64,000 nucleotides of DNA from Sporocytophaga myxococcoides (GCF_000775915.1 NZ_BBLT01000004.1:1-64000), one strand, 5' to 3'; numbered from the stretch's first letter, positions 26,244-36,600 are shown. Translations and numbers: made by a program. Notes: generated from the letters alone by a model not told the origin.

Positions 26244-28127
26244 ATGAATTTAACTCAATATAAAATACTTCTAAAAAGACTTGGACTCTTAACCCTAATT
26301 TATACACTTTGCAGGGTTTGCTTCTTTGTTTATAACTACTCATACTTCAAAGAAGCCTCTGCTTCTTCAGTGTTGGAAGCCTTTGTATCTGGTATACGAT
26401 TTGACCTTTCCGTTATATTTATGGTCAATCTGCCATTTACGCTGCTATCACTTATTCCAGTTACATTCATTAGCAAATCCGGATACCAGAAATTTCTCAA
26501 AATTCTTTTCCTTGTTGTTAACCCCCCCCTGCTTTTCGTTAATCTCGTGGACATTGAGTTTTTCAGGTTTACCGGAAAAAGGTCCACATATGAACATCTC
26601 GCAGGCCTGCAAAAGGACATTTTGGATCAGGGACCACAGTTAGCCTTGAATTACTGGCCAGTTTTGCTTGCAGGAACAATTCTCATTGCAATTATCGCCT
26701 GGCTATATCCCAAATCCAAAAATGCGATGAACGTCAGGCTGAAACTATACATCGCAGCACCATTATTAATTAGCTTCCTTGCCTTAAATATTTTGATCAT
26801 ACGTGGAGGTTTACAATTAAAGCCTTTAAGACCTAATCATGCCTTTACTTTAAATCCTAATATTTTGGGAAATCTTGTATTAAATACTCCATTCTCCCTG
26901 ATAGCAACATCCAATATTCAACCTGTTCAAAGAGTTCATTTCTTTTCTAATCAGTCAGAATTATTCAACCTTATCAGAAAAACTAAAGAAAAAAAAGCTG
27001 TTTCAACAAAAGCAAAAGAAAATGTAGTGATTCTGATCTGTGAAAGTTTTGGATCTGAATATACTGGACTTGGAAATAACTATAAAGGTTTTACCCCTTT
27101 TCTTGACTCTCTGGCCAACCAAGGTGTATGGATGAAAAATGCTTATGCCAACGGACGTACTTCCATCGAAGCACTACCAAGCATCCTGGCCTCCATACCA
27201 TCTTTGATGACTGAGCCATATATAACATCGATATATCAGACTAATGAAGTTGTAGGACTTGGAAATATCCTTCAAAAAGAAGGTTATCATACAAGTTTTT
27301 TCCATGGTGGTAAAAATGGTACCATGGGATTTGACGTATTCGCCCAAAATGCAGGATTTGAAGAGTACTATGGGAAAAACGAATATCCGGATCAGGATAA
27401 AGATTTTGATGGCAACTGGGGAATATTTGATGAACCATTCCTTCAGTTTTTTGCTCATAAACTCAGTACATTTAAGCAACCCTTTGCTACAGGATTATTT
27501 ACTTTAAGCTCCCATCCACCTTACACTATCCCAGAGCAATATAAAGGTAAATTTCCCAAAGGAGATCTGCCCATTCATGAATGTGTCGCTTATTCAGACA
27601 ATTCAATCCGGAAGTTTTTTGAGACTGCTAAAAAACAACCCTGGTATTCCAATACTTTGTTTATTATCACTGCCGATCATACGCAAATGTCTTCACAACC
27701 GGAATATTCTAATGAGCTGGGAGCATTTGATGTACCATTGATTCTATTTCATCCTTCGAAAAAAATTACCGTTCCGGATGATGAAAAAATTTGTCAGCAT
27801 GCAGATATCCTACCGACTATCCTTGACTTCCTGAATATAGAAAACCCTAAGAGCAATTATTTCGGCACATCAATATTCTCTGAAAAAGAAGAAGGTTATG
27901 CTTTAAACTTTTCCAACGGTTCCTATAATCTGATAAAAAAAGATTTGTACCTCTCTTTAAATCAGGAAAACCAATGCCAGTGTTTTAAAATAGATCCGCC
28001 CCGTAACATCACTCATTTACAGGAAGTACCCGAACAGAAAAAGCTTGAATCAGTATTAAAAGCTTATATACAATACTTTAACAATGGCCTGATCGACAAT
28101 AATTGGTACAATAGTCAAAACCATTAA
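26244..28127 (+). CDS. LTA synthase/sulfatase family membrane protein
   Basis: 627 residues: about five N-terminal transmembrane helices (1-215) and a large extracytoplasmic alkaline-phosphatase-fold domain (about 255-600). Visible active-site blocks are ILICESFGSEY (metal-binding Glu), YANGRTSIEALPS (probable catalytic Thr), FFHGGKNGTMGFD and the metal site ITADHTQM. In Gram-positives such enzymes move glycerol phosphate; in Gram-negatives homologues add phosphoglycerol or phosphoethanolamine to glycans or lipids. The substrate here is unknown. It probably forms an operon with the upstream CPBP gene. Confidence 0.9.
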   Translation: MNLTQYKILLKRLGLLTLIYTLCRVCFFVYNYSYFKEASASSVLEAFVSGIRFDLSVIFMVNLPFTLLSLIPVTFISKSGYQKFLKILFLVVNPPLLFVNLVDIEFFRFTGKRSTYEHLAGLQKDILDQGPQLALNYWPVLLAGTILIAIIAWLYPKSKNAMNVRLKLYIAAPLLISFLALNILIIRGGLQLKPLRPNHAFTLNPNILGNLVLNTPFSLIATSNIQPVQRVHFFSNQSELFNLIRKTKEKKAVSTKAKENVVILICESFGSEYTGLGNNYKGFTPFLDSLANQGVWMKNAYANGRTSIEALPSILASIPSLMTEPYITSIYQTNEVVGLGNILQKEGYHTSFFHGGKNGTMGFDVFAQNAGFEEYYGKNEYPDQDKDFDGNWGIFDEPFLQFFAHKLSTFKQPFATGLFTLSSHPPYTIPEQYKGKFPKGDLPIHECVAYSDNSIRKFFETAKKQPWYSNTLFIITADHTQMSSQPEYSNELGAFDVPLILFHPSKKITVPDDEKICQHADILPTILDFLNIENPKSNYFGTSIFSEKEEGYALNFSNGSYNLIKKDLYLSLNQENQCQCFKIDPPRNITHLQEVPEQKKLESVLKAYIQYFNNGLIDNNWYNSQNH

Positions 28128-28135
28128 GGGGTTCT

Positions 28136-28585
28136 TCAGTTTTCAGGAAATGCAGGTAAGCCATTAACATAGCCTACCTCTTTTGTATCATGGTTAACAC
28201 TACAGCAAAAAGTATTAATACCATTGGTTACAACAAAATAAGGGGCTTTCAGGACAAAGTTATATGTAGCAGCTTGTTTAAAAACAGCATCAGTAATTTT
28301 CACTTCCGGAGCTTTACATTCGATAAGAAGAAAAGGGATAGCTTCTCTGTTATAAACAACAATGTCTGACCTTTTCCGTAGCTTATTATAATTAAGTCCC
28401 GATTCACATTTAATTAAAGATTTAGGGTAATTAAACTGCGTAATCAGGAGATTAATAAAATGTTGCCTTACCCATTCTTCAGGAGTTAAAACAACATACT
28501 TTTTTCTTAGTATATCAAATATCCATGTTTTATTTTCGTAGTCTTTAACTTTAATATCAAACGAGGGGAGATTGAGGGGAATCAT
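28136..28585 (-). CDS. Orphan HsdR N-terminal-type nuclease domain protein
   Basis: A 149-residue protein made of a single HSDR_N_2-type domain, the PD-(D/E)XK fold found at the N-terminus of type I restriction enzyme R subunits. The catalytic-type core is RSDIVVYN followed by LLIECKAPE (Asp, then Glu-x-Lys). No helicase part and no hsdM or hsdS gene is nearby, so this is not a restriction system. Stand-alone versions are found in many Bacteroidetes as I recall, with unknown role. It is divergent from the AMP nucleosidase gene, 30 bases away, and converges on the LTA-synthase-like gene, eight bases away. Confidence 0.82.
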   Translation of the reverse strand: MIPLNLPSFDIKVKDYENKTWIFDILRKKYVVLTPEEWVRQHFINLLITQFNYPKSLIKCESGLNYNKLRKRSDIVVYNREAIPFLLIECKAPEVKITDAVFKQAATYNFVLKAPYFVVTNGINTFCCSVNHDTKEVGYVNGLPAFPEN

Positions 28586-28615
28586 AAAAACAAATTTATC
28601 AAATTTTTTAATGCC

Positions 28616-29386
28616 ATGAAAACAAAGGAAGAAATCGTAAAAGACTGGTTACCAAGATACACAGGTACTCCTATCTCTGAATTTGGGGAATATATTCTTC
28701 TTACAAACTTTATTAACTATGTTGAACTGTTCGCGGAGAAATTTAAGGTAGAGGTTCAAGGAAAAAACAGGGCTATGCAAACAGCCACTGCCAATAACAT
28801 AACGATTATTAATTTTGGAATGGGAAGTGCTATGGCTGCAACTGTGATGGACTTACTTTCTGCAATTCCTCCAAAGGCTGTTTTATTTCTCGGAAAATGC
28901 GGAGGACTAAAAAAAACAAAAGTTGGTGACCTGATACTTCCAATTGCCGCCATACGCGGGGAAGGAACTTCAGACGATTACGCACCTCCTGAAGTTCCTG
29001 CTCTTCCTTCATTTCGCTTACAAAGAGCAGTTTCCAGTATGATAAAAAAACATGAACTGGATTATTGGACGGGGACAGTTTATACGACAAACAGAAGGGT
29101 TTGGGAACATGATGAGAAATTCAAACAATACCTGAGGGATATCCGCACAATGGGAATCGACATGGAAACAGCCACTATTTTTGTTGTTGGCTTTATAAAT
29201 GGAATTCCTCACGGAGCTTTATTACTGGTTTCTGATAATCCAATGGACCCGGAAGGAGTTAAAACAGAAAAAAGTGACAAAACTGTTACTGAAAAATATG
29301 TAAAAAGACATCTCGAAATAGGTCTGGATTCGCTAACTGAGCTTGCCGGATCAGGAGAATCAGTCAAACATCTGATTTTTGAATAA
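28616..29386 (+). CDS. amn: AMP nucleosidase
   Basis: 256 residues. The PNP/UDP phosphorylase fold carries INFGMGSAMAATVMDLL, LFLGKCGGLKKTKVGD (phosphate/ribose loop), the substrate block GIDMETATIFVVGF and LLVSDNPM with the catalytic-type Asp. It is the short Bacteroidetes form without the N-terminal domain of E. coli Amn. It would hydrolyse AMP to adenine and ribose 5-phosphate, regulating AMP level. Start ATG at 28616; the gene is monocistronic with a clear terminator. Confidence 0.9.
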   Translation: MKTKEEIVKDWLPRYTGTPISEFGEYILLTNFINYVELFAEKFKVEVQGKNRAMQTATANNITIINFGMGSAMAATVMDLLSAIPPKAVLFLGKCGGLKKTKVGDLILPIAAIRGEGTSDDYAPPEVPALPSFRLQRAVSSMIKKHELDYWTGTVYTTNRRVWEHDEKFKQYLRDIRTMGIDMETATIFVVGFINGIPHGALLLVSDNPMDPEGVKTEKSDKTVTEKYVKRHLEIGLDSLTELAGSGESVKHLIFE

Positions 29387-29422
29387 AAAAGAGGGACTTC
29401 CATATGAGTCCCTCTTTTTTTT
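29385..29422 (+). terminator. Terminator of the AMP nucleosidase gene
   Basis: Stem AAAAAAGAGGGACT with AGTCCCTCTTTTTT, eight-base loop, T-run of eight. It begins at the stop codon. Confidence 0.9.
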
Positions 29423-29540
29423 AATGCCTAATAAAGACCTTATCCTAAATCCTATTCCAAGAAAGAACTTTACCTTAATTGAAATCAAGCATTAAATTAC
29501 ATTTTCATATCCTGAATGATTTCGAACTTTCATGATTGTT

Positions 29541-30020
29541 TTACTTCTTCTGCAGGTAAGCGGAAAACATCCAGACCTGTTTCTCCTTCTGCTTAATATA
29601 ATCACTCATCAAAGAGTTTGTCCCCTCATCTTCCGCCTCAGAAGCAATCTTCAATATTTTTCTTTCTTCTACCAATAGTATTTTGAAAGCCTGAAGTATC
29701 AAAGATACAGCTTCGGTTCCTTCAATTACATTCTTCGCTTCTTTAATTTCTGATTTCTTTTGGTAATCTGAAAAAGTATGTTCAGGTACAAAGCCTAATG
29801 TGAGAATTCTTTCAGCGATCTCATCTATTTTAAGCTGCACATCATTATACAATTCTTCAAATTTTGCATGCAATTCAAAAAACTTTTCACCTTTAATGTT
29901 CCAGTGAAATCCCCTTAGATTCATATAAAATAACTGATAGTTAGCTAAAAGAATATTTAATTCTTCTGAGAGGATTTGTGACTGTCTCAAATCCAGACCT
30001 ATTAGGCTTGCTTTTTCCAT
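29541..30020 (-). CDS. dps: Dps/ferritin-like DNA-protection protein
   Basis: 159 residues forming a four-helix ferritin-like bundle. The Dps ferroxidase pattern is visible: NLRGFHWNIKG (His), FFELHAKFEELYND (His, Glu and Asp) and KIDEIAERI (Asp, Glu). Dps proteins assemble as 12-mers, oxidise Fe(II) with hydrogen peroxide and protect DNA in stress or stationary phase. The N-terminus is short, without the long basic tail used by E. coli Dps to bind DNA, so mini-ferritin function is the safer reading. It is transcribed alone on the minus strand. Confidence 0.92.
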   Translation of the reverse strand: MEKASLIGLDLRQSQILSEELNILLANYQLFYMNLRGFHWNIKGEKFFELHAKFEELYNDVQLKIDEIAERILTLGFVPEHTFSDYQKKSEIKEAKNVIEGTEAVSLILQAFKILLVEERKILKIASEAEDEGTNSLMSDYIKQKEKQVWMFSAYLQKK

Positions 30021-30278
30021 AATTTCCAGGTTTTAATTATAAATCAAAAATAGAAAGCCCTGAGGAATAGAAAAAATCAATATTATCAATAAAGAAATAG
30101 ATAAAACTTATTCATTTTACTGATAAGTGTCATTTTCCTAAAAGCCCTGGTTGTACTCTTTCCAGAAAAAAAACAGGATAATTTGAAACAAACTTGCTAG
30201 TAATTAATTTTATCTATAGACTTAATAGACTTATTCAGACAAGTATTGTAGGGCTTATCAGCAAATAAATCCCTGTAT

Positions 30279-30455
30279 ATGAATATTAAAACACCACAAA
30301 TCAATTCTGGGAAAAAGATGGCTGCATTTATATTAATGTATGTGCTCTTTATATTTTTTGCTCAGGCATTGCTAAAACTAAAGCCTAATAAAGAAACATC
30401 TTTTCAACACATGAACAGTCCTAATTCAAGCATTATCAAAACCCTCCACGAATAA
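30279..30455 (+). CDS. 58-residue single-span membrane protein
   Basis: A short frame from ATG 30279 to TAA 30453-30455, 33 bases before the sterol-desaturase-like gene. The product starts MNIKTPQINS, has one hydrophobic helix (about residues 15-31, AAFILMYVLF...) and a polar tail of about 27 residues. No family is recognised. The position ahead of, and close to, a same-strand membrane enzyme suggests a shared transcript. It is supported by frame length, a membrane segment and a plausible start, but not by homology. Confidence 0.5.
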   Translation: MNIKTPQINSGKKMAAFILMYVLFIFFAQALLKLKPNKETSFQHMNSPNSSIIKTLHE

Positions 30456-30488
30456 ATCGCCTTCTGTTTTAAGTTAAACCACTCCATT

Positions 30489-31742
30489 ATGAATAATTTA
30501 TTGCTGACAATATCAATACCTATATTTTTACTGGCTATTGCTATTGAATATTTTTTATCAAAAAAGAAGAATGTGAAAGCTTTTACATTTAACAGTACCA
30601 TATCAAATATAAGTATCGGTATTGCTGAACGCCTATCAAGCCTTGCCTTGACAGGAGTTTTCTATTCTATATTCAAAAACATTCACCAATACTTTGCCAT
30701 TTTCACTATAAAAGAGACATTATTCACCTGGATATTACTCTTATTCTTAACAGATTTCATTTGGTATTGGTATCACCGATTCAGTCATGAAATAAATATT
30801 CTTTGGGCTGCTCACATAGTCCATCATCAAAGTGAAGAATTTAATCTGACGGTATCTGCAAGAATTACCGTTTTTCAGGCTCTTATAAGAAATGTATTCT
30901 GGTGCATACTGCCATTGATTGGATTTCCGGTTCACATGGTAATGATCATTCTCCTGATACATGCTGCCTATAGTTTCTTTACTCATACAAGAATGGTAGG
31001 TAAACTTGGTTTCCTTGAATACATTTTTGTAACTCCCTCCCACCACCGAGTGCACCATGCCTCCAATGTTAATTACCTGGATAAAAACTATGCTGATATT
31101 TTTATCTTCTGGGATAAACTCTTTGGAACATTTGCAGAAGAAAAAGAAGAGCCTCAATATGGACTTACTCAACCGCTGAACAGCAGAAGCTTTCTGTGGC
31201 AACATTTCCATCAACTGCTGGAATTATTAGAATCTATAAAGAATATGCCTGGTTTGAAACAAAAAATAAAGATTGCACTTGCTAAGCCTGAAACTATATC
31301 TCCTGACCTTCGACAACAACTGGAAAAGAAATTTCTTTCTGTAAAAAATGTCACTAATAATCAAAAGAGAGAAATTCAAAAAAAATATATAATGGGGCAG
31401 ATAAGTTTGATCATACTACTGCTCACATTGCTTATTCCGCTATATAAAAATATAGCAGGAGAAATGGTATTTCAATTGAATGCATTAATCTTAATCACAC
31501 TCATTAACTGCGGTGCAATCATGGAACAAAAAGCATGGATTTTTCACCTTGAATGCCTAAGATTTATTATTATTTCTGCAATTCTATCTTTTTATTTTCC
31601 AGACCCAGCACTTATCTCCATTCTACTAAATGTAATCCTCTTACTATGCTTTTTCTTCTCCGATTTCAAGAGAATGTTTCTGGTATTTATCTATGGAAAA
31701 TTTTTCTATAAAAGATTAGTTGGGATGAGTAATAAGTTTTAA
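30489..31742 (+). CDS. Sterol desaturase/fatty acid hydroxylase family protein
   Basis: 417 residues. The N-terminal 270 residues form a di-iron membrane oxygenase with the histidine clusters WYHRFSHE, HIVHHQSEEFN and HHRVHHASN, plus four or so membrane helices. The C-terminal part (about 290-417) adds further membrane helices, giving a longer protein than the simplest family members. The enzyme should hydroxylate or desaturate a lipid; Bacteroidetes have sulfonolipids, ornithine lipids and carotenoids as possible substrates, none proven here. Preceded by a 58-residue membrane protein. Confidence 0.88.
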   Translation: MNNLLLTISIPIFLLAIAIEYFLSKKKNVKAFTFNSTISNISIGIAERLSSLALTGVFYSIFKNIHQYFAIFTIKETLFTWILLLFLTDFIWYWYHRFSHEINILWAAHIVHHQSEEFNLTVSARITVFQALIRNVFWCILPLIGFPVHMVMIILLIHAAYSFFTHTRMVGKLGFLEYIFVTPSHHRVHHASNVNYLDKNYADIFIFWDKLFGTFAEEKEEPQYGLTQPLNSRSFLWQHFHQLLELLESIKNMPGLKQKIKIALAKPETISPDLRQQLEKKFLSVKNVTNNQKREIQKKYIMGQISLIILLLTLLIPLYKNIAGEMVFQLNALILITLINCGAIMEQKAWIFHLECLRFIIISAILSFYFPDPALISILLNVILLLCFFFSDFKRMFLVFIYGKFFYKRLVGMSNKF

Positions 31743-32284
31743 GAGAAAGTATTAAGGCCAAAGGTTGAATGTGACACTTTGAAAATACTTATATTTTCAT
31801 TGTCAACTTCTAAGTCTTTTCTTTATACTTTCATACTTTGTCCTCTGCCTATCTCTGGAGAATAATCCACCTTTGAAAATCAGGAGTGAAAGCAGAAAGT
31901 AGTTAAGTACTTGGGGCATTAAGATCCATCTCCTTCAGTAGAAACCTTGTTTTTTTTCATCCCGAGGACCGAGAGCCCTGGTTTCTTTATGCCTCAAGCC
32001 TTCAGGGACTTAAAATGACAAAGAATATATACCCGTATTATTTAAAGTCACATTTCAGATTTTGAATCTTATATGCAAAGTTGATGGTCTTGCCACCGAG
32101 AAGAAAGATTTAGGAATGAATCTTTCTTAGACTTTCAAAAAAAAAGCCTGCTATTGTACAATGAATGGTATAATTAAGGAGTATTAAGCATTCTTTTTTC
32201 TACTCCATAAGTCACTGATCCATCTCAGTTTCTTCATACTTAAAATAAGTGAAGCTGGATTTTTATAAAAAAATATTAACCTTA
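31743..32284. other. Long intergenic region, possibly with a decayed repeat
   Basis: About 540 bases without a reading frame. At about 31952-32030 lies a stretch (CATCCCGAGGACCGAGAGCC, then CCTTCAGGGACTTAAAATGAC) that on the minus strand resembles the TGTCATTTCGA...GGCTCTCGGTCCTCGGGATGA type of intergenic repeats seen in Bacteroidetes genomes. The rest shows nothing. Confidence 0.4.
31952..32030. repeat. Possible relic of a dispersed intergenic repeat
   Basis: This GC-richer patch within AT-rich spacer has a family-like end (GTCATTTTAAG and GGCTCTCGGTCCTCGGG on the minus strand). Only one copy is in the window, so the assignment rests on resemblance. Confidence 0.3.
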
Positions 32285-32321
32285 TAAAAGGCAAAGCCTG
32301 CTCCGTCTGAGGCAGGCTTTT
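32285..32321 (-). terminator. Probable terminator of the PstS-like gene
   Basis: A nine-base stem AAAGCCTGC / GCAGGCTTT with a ten-base loop at 32293-32320; on the minus strand it is followed by GCCTTTTATAAGG, a weak T-tail. Confidence 0.55.
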
Positions 32322-32345
32322 ATTAAAGAGAAAACAAGACTATTA

Positions 32346-33269
32346 TTATTTATTCAAGGTCAGGATTTCTTTTTGCTTACTTAAGGTTTCAGTATCAAAA
32401 TTCAAGAAGCCATAATCGTGATTGTATTTTTGCCCCTGATCTAATACCCAAGATAAGAAAAGTTTAATATTCTTATTATTATTATCTGAGTTATAAACTA
32501 CATTTATATTTTCAACCGGCACTGAGGATATCTTTTCATTTTCAAGTCTTTCAATCACTTTATCAAGGTTATCAAATATCTTTTCATCGGCATCCAGCTT
32601 TCCATTGTTATTGAAATCCAGTGGGAGTACGGCAATTCCCTCAACAGTTTTTCTGGTTGAAAGGTCATAAATGAATCCAAGGTTATTGTAAGTTACCCCT
32701 GCCGTATCTTTTTTTACGGCATAGATAAGATATTTATCCTCACCGCTGATTCCTTTGCCCTTTATAGCAGATTGTTCATACCCGAAATGACTTGCAAAAG
32801 CTATTGGAGCACAGGATCTGCTTTCACGAGTATATAAATTCACCTCATATTTTGACTTTTTCTTTTTTTCTTCAAACTGCTCACTCTCATCTTCAAAAAA
32901 CAATTCTTTATATTCCTTTTCCTTTAAGCCTTTCTCTGATATATTTTTTAAAGCCGGATTATTAATATTGGCTACAGGAAGTATCGCATATTTTCCCAGC
33001 ACTACAGATTTTTCAGCTTGAGGAATCTCTTCCTTTTTTCTCTCATGAGAAACAATCTTCAGATCTGCTGTTTCATTTGCCTGAAGCTTAGAAACAACTT
33101 TTACATCTACCTCCGGATGGATTGCTTCAAATTCTTTAGCCCATTTCTCCAGGAGTGGGTAAGTAAACTTAGTACCTGTAATGACCAATTTTTCCTGGCT
33201 GATATTCTGTGCATTCAATGATGCCGATGCCAATAACACAAGAGCGGCATTTAGTAGTCTTTTCTTCAT
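32346..33269 (-). CDS. PstS-like extracytoplasmic substrate-binding protein with EF-hand-type loop
   Basis: 307 residues with a signal peptide (1-20, ending LNAQ). The fold resembles phosphate/sulfate-type periplasmic binding proteins: opening LVITGTKFTYPLLEKWAKEF, the blocks VLGKYAILPVAN and RSCAPIAFASHFG, and a C-terminal LFLSWVLDQGQ block. Two features are odd: a very charged insert (about 124-142, many Glu and Lys) and a canonical EF-hand loop, Asp218 to Glu229 (DFNNNGKLDADE). No pst permease genes are nearby. It may bind a ligand for signalling or be secreted. Function as a phosphate binder is not established. Confidence 0.75.
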   Translation of the reverse strand: MKKRLLNAALVLLASASLNAQNISQEKLVITGTKFTYPLLEKWAKEFEAIHPEVDVKVVSKLQANETADLKIVSHERKKEEIPQAEKSVVLGKYAILPVANINNPALKNISEKGLKEKEYKELFFEDESEQFEEKKKKSKYEVNLYTRESRSCAPIAFASHFGYEQSAIKGKGISGEDKYLIYAVKKDTAGVTYNNLGFIYDLSTRKTVEGIAVLPLDFNNNGKLDADEKIFDNLDKVIERLENEKISSVPVENINVVYNSDNNNKNIKLFLSWVLDQGQKYNHDYGFLNFDTETLSKQKEILTLNK

Positions 33270-33340
33270 TTCTTTCTATGTTTTAAAGATGAATCATTAA
33301 TGGAAAAATTAAATTCTTATTACTCTATAGAATTAATAGA

Positions 33341-33369
33341 CAAATATAAAAATTGTTTAAATGCCCAAA
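33341..33369 (-). promoter_or_regulatory. Probable promoter of the PstS-like gene
   Basis: On the minus strand TTTG (33366-33369) and TATATTTG (33341-33348) stand 17 bases apart, fitting TTG-N17-23-TAnnTTTG. The leader to the ATG at 33269 would be about 65 bases. Confidence 0.65.
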
Positions 33370-33672
33370 TAGAATTTAAAACTGAACTTGAGAAGAATAC
33401 CTAAAATACTTTCTAGGAGCCTAAAAACAACCGCAAGGAATTAGTCCAGACTGTTTACAAAGCATGACATAATGCATTTCCAAAGCATTGTTAAAACCAA
33501 ACCATTGTACTATTTTAACAAAATTCTGAATTAAACTTTGAATTACGTAAATTATACATTGGAAAAGTATAAAAAGTGGTTACAAAAACAGATGGAGACG
33601 TATGAAGTAGCACAGGTGATCGACCACACACTACTGATTTTCAACAATTTAAACAAGTTTAGTTTCCCGAAT
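33370..33672. other. Intergenic region upstream of the GH8 gene
   Basis: About 300 AT-rich bases. An open frame in phase with the GH8 gene starts at a TTG (33538), but its residues are not signal-peptide-like, so I treat it as leader. No clear TAnnTTTG element with proper spacing was found for the GH8 gene. Confidence 0.45.
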
Positions 33673-36600
33673 ATGAGAATAACCTTACTCATTTTATTAA
33701 TCATCCTTTCTAAAATGACTTTATTGAAAGGACAGGCAGTTGTTGTCAATCCTAATCCTATTACTGTACATATCAACTCTAATAATCCCCGAATTCCATT
33801 TCCTCAATTTCTTGATTATAAAGGTGGAAAAACCCTTGGCCGCGATAATGCTGATGGCATCACCGATATCGAAATGGAAAAGAATACAAGAGAGGCTTAT
33901 CAGATTATGATGAATCGTGCGGTCTACGAAGGCACTACAGTTCAAGGGACTAAATACATTATTTTCAACCCTCCGGGATTGGGATCAACAGGACCAGAAC
34001 CAGACTGTTCTGAAGGAGATGGTTATGCTTTACTAGCTGCTGCATATATGGCTGACAAGCCTACCTTTGATGGTATTTACATGTACATCCATGATCATAA
34101 AGGCAGTGTGGTAGAAATGTTTTCTCAATGCGGTGTCATAAGAAACCCGAACTATAGATATGGAATCGGAACTCAAGGCTGGAGACCTGGCACTGCAGAT
34201 GCTGATAAAGATGCTGCTGCAGATGGAGATTTTGATATTGCTATGGGATTGCTTGTTGCGTACCGTCAGTGGCCAACTCTGGGAATTAAAGATGATTGCG
34301 GAAGGACAAGAACTTATAAAGAATTATTGACAAAATATCTTAAAACTATCAGTGATACAATTTTCTATAACGATGGCAGCTGGACTTGTAATCCCTCCTG
34401 GTGTCCTAATGGACCGGATCCAAGGGTTGATGCTACAGGTGCCAATGGTTACTACTCCGGAGATATTGGTTTTGACGGTTACGTAAAAAGTGGTAATACC
34501 TGGGGAGAGATGACTACTTGGGCAACACCAACAGGCCCCGGGAATAATCCACAAAAAGGATATCTCTTTAATGGAAAGGTTATACATCCCAGAAGCATGT
34601 ATGTCACATCCAAATGGCTGGATTATATCGCTCCCTCCTATTTCAGAGCTTTTGCAGAATTTCTCGAAGAAGAAGATGCTGTCGCACATAATTGGAATAT
34701 TAATCAGTTTCGAAGAGCTGAAGCTTCATCTGACTGGATCATGGGTCAAATATATGCACAAGGAAAATTACCAACAGGTGGAAACATAAGTCAAATTGGT
34801 CCTCCCCCTACCAACTCCATAAGCTTCAATGATGCTAATTTTGCAGAAGATGCACGAAATCCTTGGAGGACCATTGTAAATTATGTTTGGAATGGTAATC
34901 CTACTACCACATGGAATCCAGTATTGCACGAACCACAACCAGGTGGAAATACTTTTGAATATGACAATGCTATAAGAGTAGGAAATTATAGCAAGCTTCG
35001 GAATAAGGGTTGCCATAAACTAGGTAATGACCCAACTGATTTGAAATTCGTAGGACCAGCAATAATAACCAATGAAATCCCTATGGATCCTGCAGGTTTA
35101 CTCCCTGTTAATGTTGGTAATCACATCAATTACAATCTTGGATCATTTTCCCCTGCTATCGTAGCATACCATAAAGATCAAAATAATGCTGAAAGCAAAG
35201 ATCTAATTGCTGACTGGTATAGACAGTTAACCTTAATGTGGGATGCAGATATGGTAACTTCTCCTGTTCCTGATAACAGATATATAAAAAGTATACCTAA
35301 ATATTTCCACGAATGGTTCAGAGTATTAGGTTTACTAACTGTAACAGGAAATTACTATGCTCCATCGCTAATGGCGAAGCCGGATGCTAAAGCCAACCTT
35401 AAAGTCTATCTTGCCAATAATAAAACAGTAGCATCAGGCCCAAGAGTTGTAAATGGAATAACAGTCACTCCGGGAGATGAAATAACATACACCATCAGCT
35501 ATAGAAACTTTTCCATTTTACAAGCTGAGAATGTTGTAATAACCTATCCTCTACCTCCTGAAGTAGAGTTTATTTCAGCAATCGGAGGAACAAATAGCGG
35601 AGGAGTAATCACATGGAATATTGGAAGTATTCCAGGATATACTTCAACAGGAGAAACCGGAGATGATTGGAAAACCTTTAATCCAAAATCTTATCCAACC
35701 TATGGAGAAGTAAAGTTTAAGGTAAGAGTGAAAGCTGGTTATGAAAACACCATTATATGTAATCAGGCTACTATCACTGCAAGCAACAGTGAGCCTCATA
35801 CGAGTAATGAATTTCCAAACAACGAAACTGCTACATTTGAGAAAAACTGTGTAAATATCATTTCAAGGTCGTTGTCAATTGCCAAGGTCGCTGATAGAAA
35901 TATAGCTGCAAACGGAGATATTATTAACTATACACTTCGCTTTAGCAACTCATCCCAGAACGGATGGTTAAACGGTGGTCGTCCGGATGTGAGAGTGACA
36001 TACTCTTATGGACTTTCAGGGCCAAATGCCGGAAACCACTATTTCAGAGTACTTCATGGAGCTCAAGAACCGTATATTAATCCAGGTAATTACAGAATAT
36101 CTTATTTCCTGAATGATGCTGCAAGAATAGGTATTTACGACCCTGTTACCAATATCAACGGTTGGGATCTGAAGGTCACAATTCTGGAAGGTGGCGATCC
36201 TAATAAAGTCAAGTTTACTTCTGAACAATATACATTTGGAGAAGACGCGAAAGGAAAATGGAATCAACGTTTGATCATGCGTTTTCCGGATACTCTTATG
36301 GCAACTTCACAACATACCAATATGTTCTTTGCTAAAGCAGGAGAACCAAACGAAGTACTTTTTGTCCATAAAGGTATTGCTGCACCATTTAGAATGGCTA
36401 TTCAGTTTCAGGCCAAAGGAGGAAGTTCTGCTTGTGGTACTGTACCGGTAGGCCCTTTAATGGCAGATGACTGGTCTTTTGATAATACTCTGGATGTAGG
36501 TACAAATGACAAACATCTCTACTTTCCTATAACACCCGGATGGTTTGATTACCAGAGTACATATAATGCTGCTCTTTCCACAACTATTAATGAAGTTCAC

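Noticed and set aside
28136-28585. Type I restriction-modification system
   Set aside because: Only the short HsdR N-terminal-like domain is present, with no helicase, methylase or specificity subunit.
32346-33269. A pst phosphate-transport operon
   Set aside because: No PstC, PstA, PstB or PhoU homologue is in the window.
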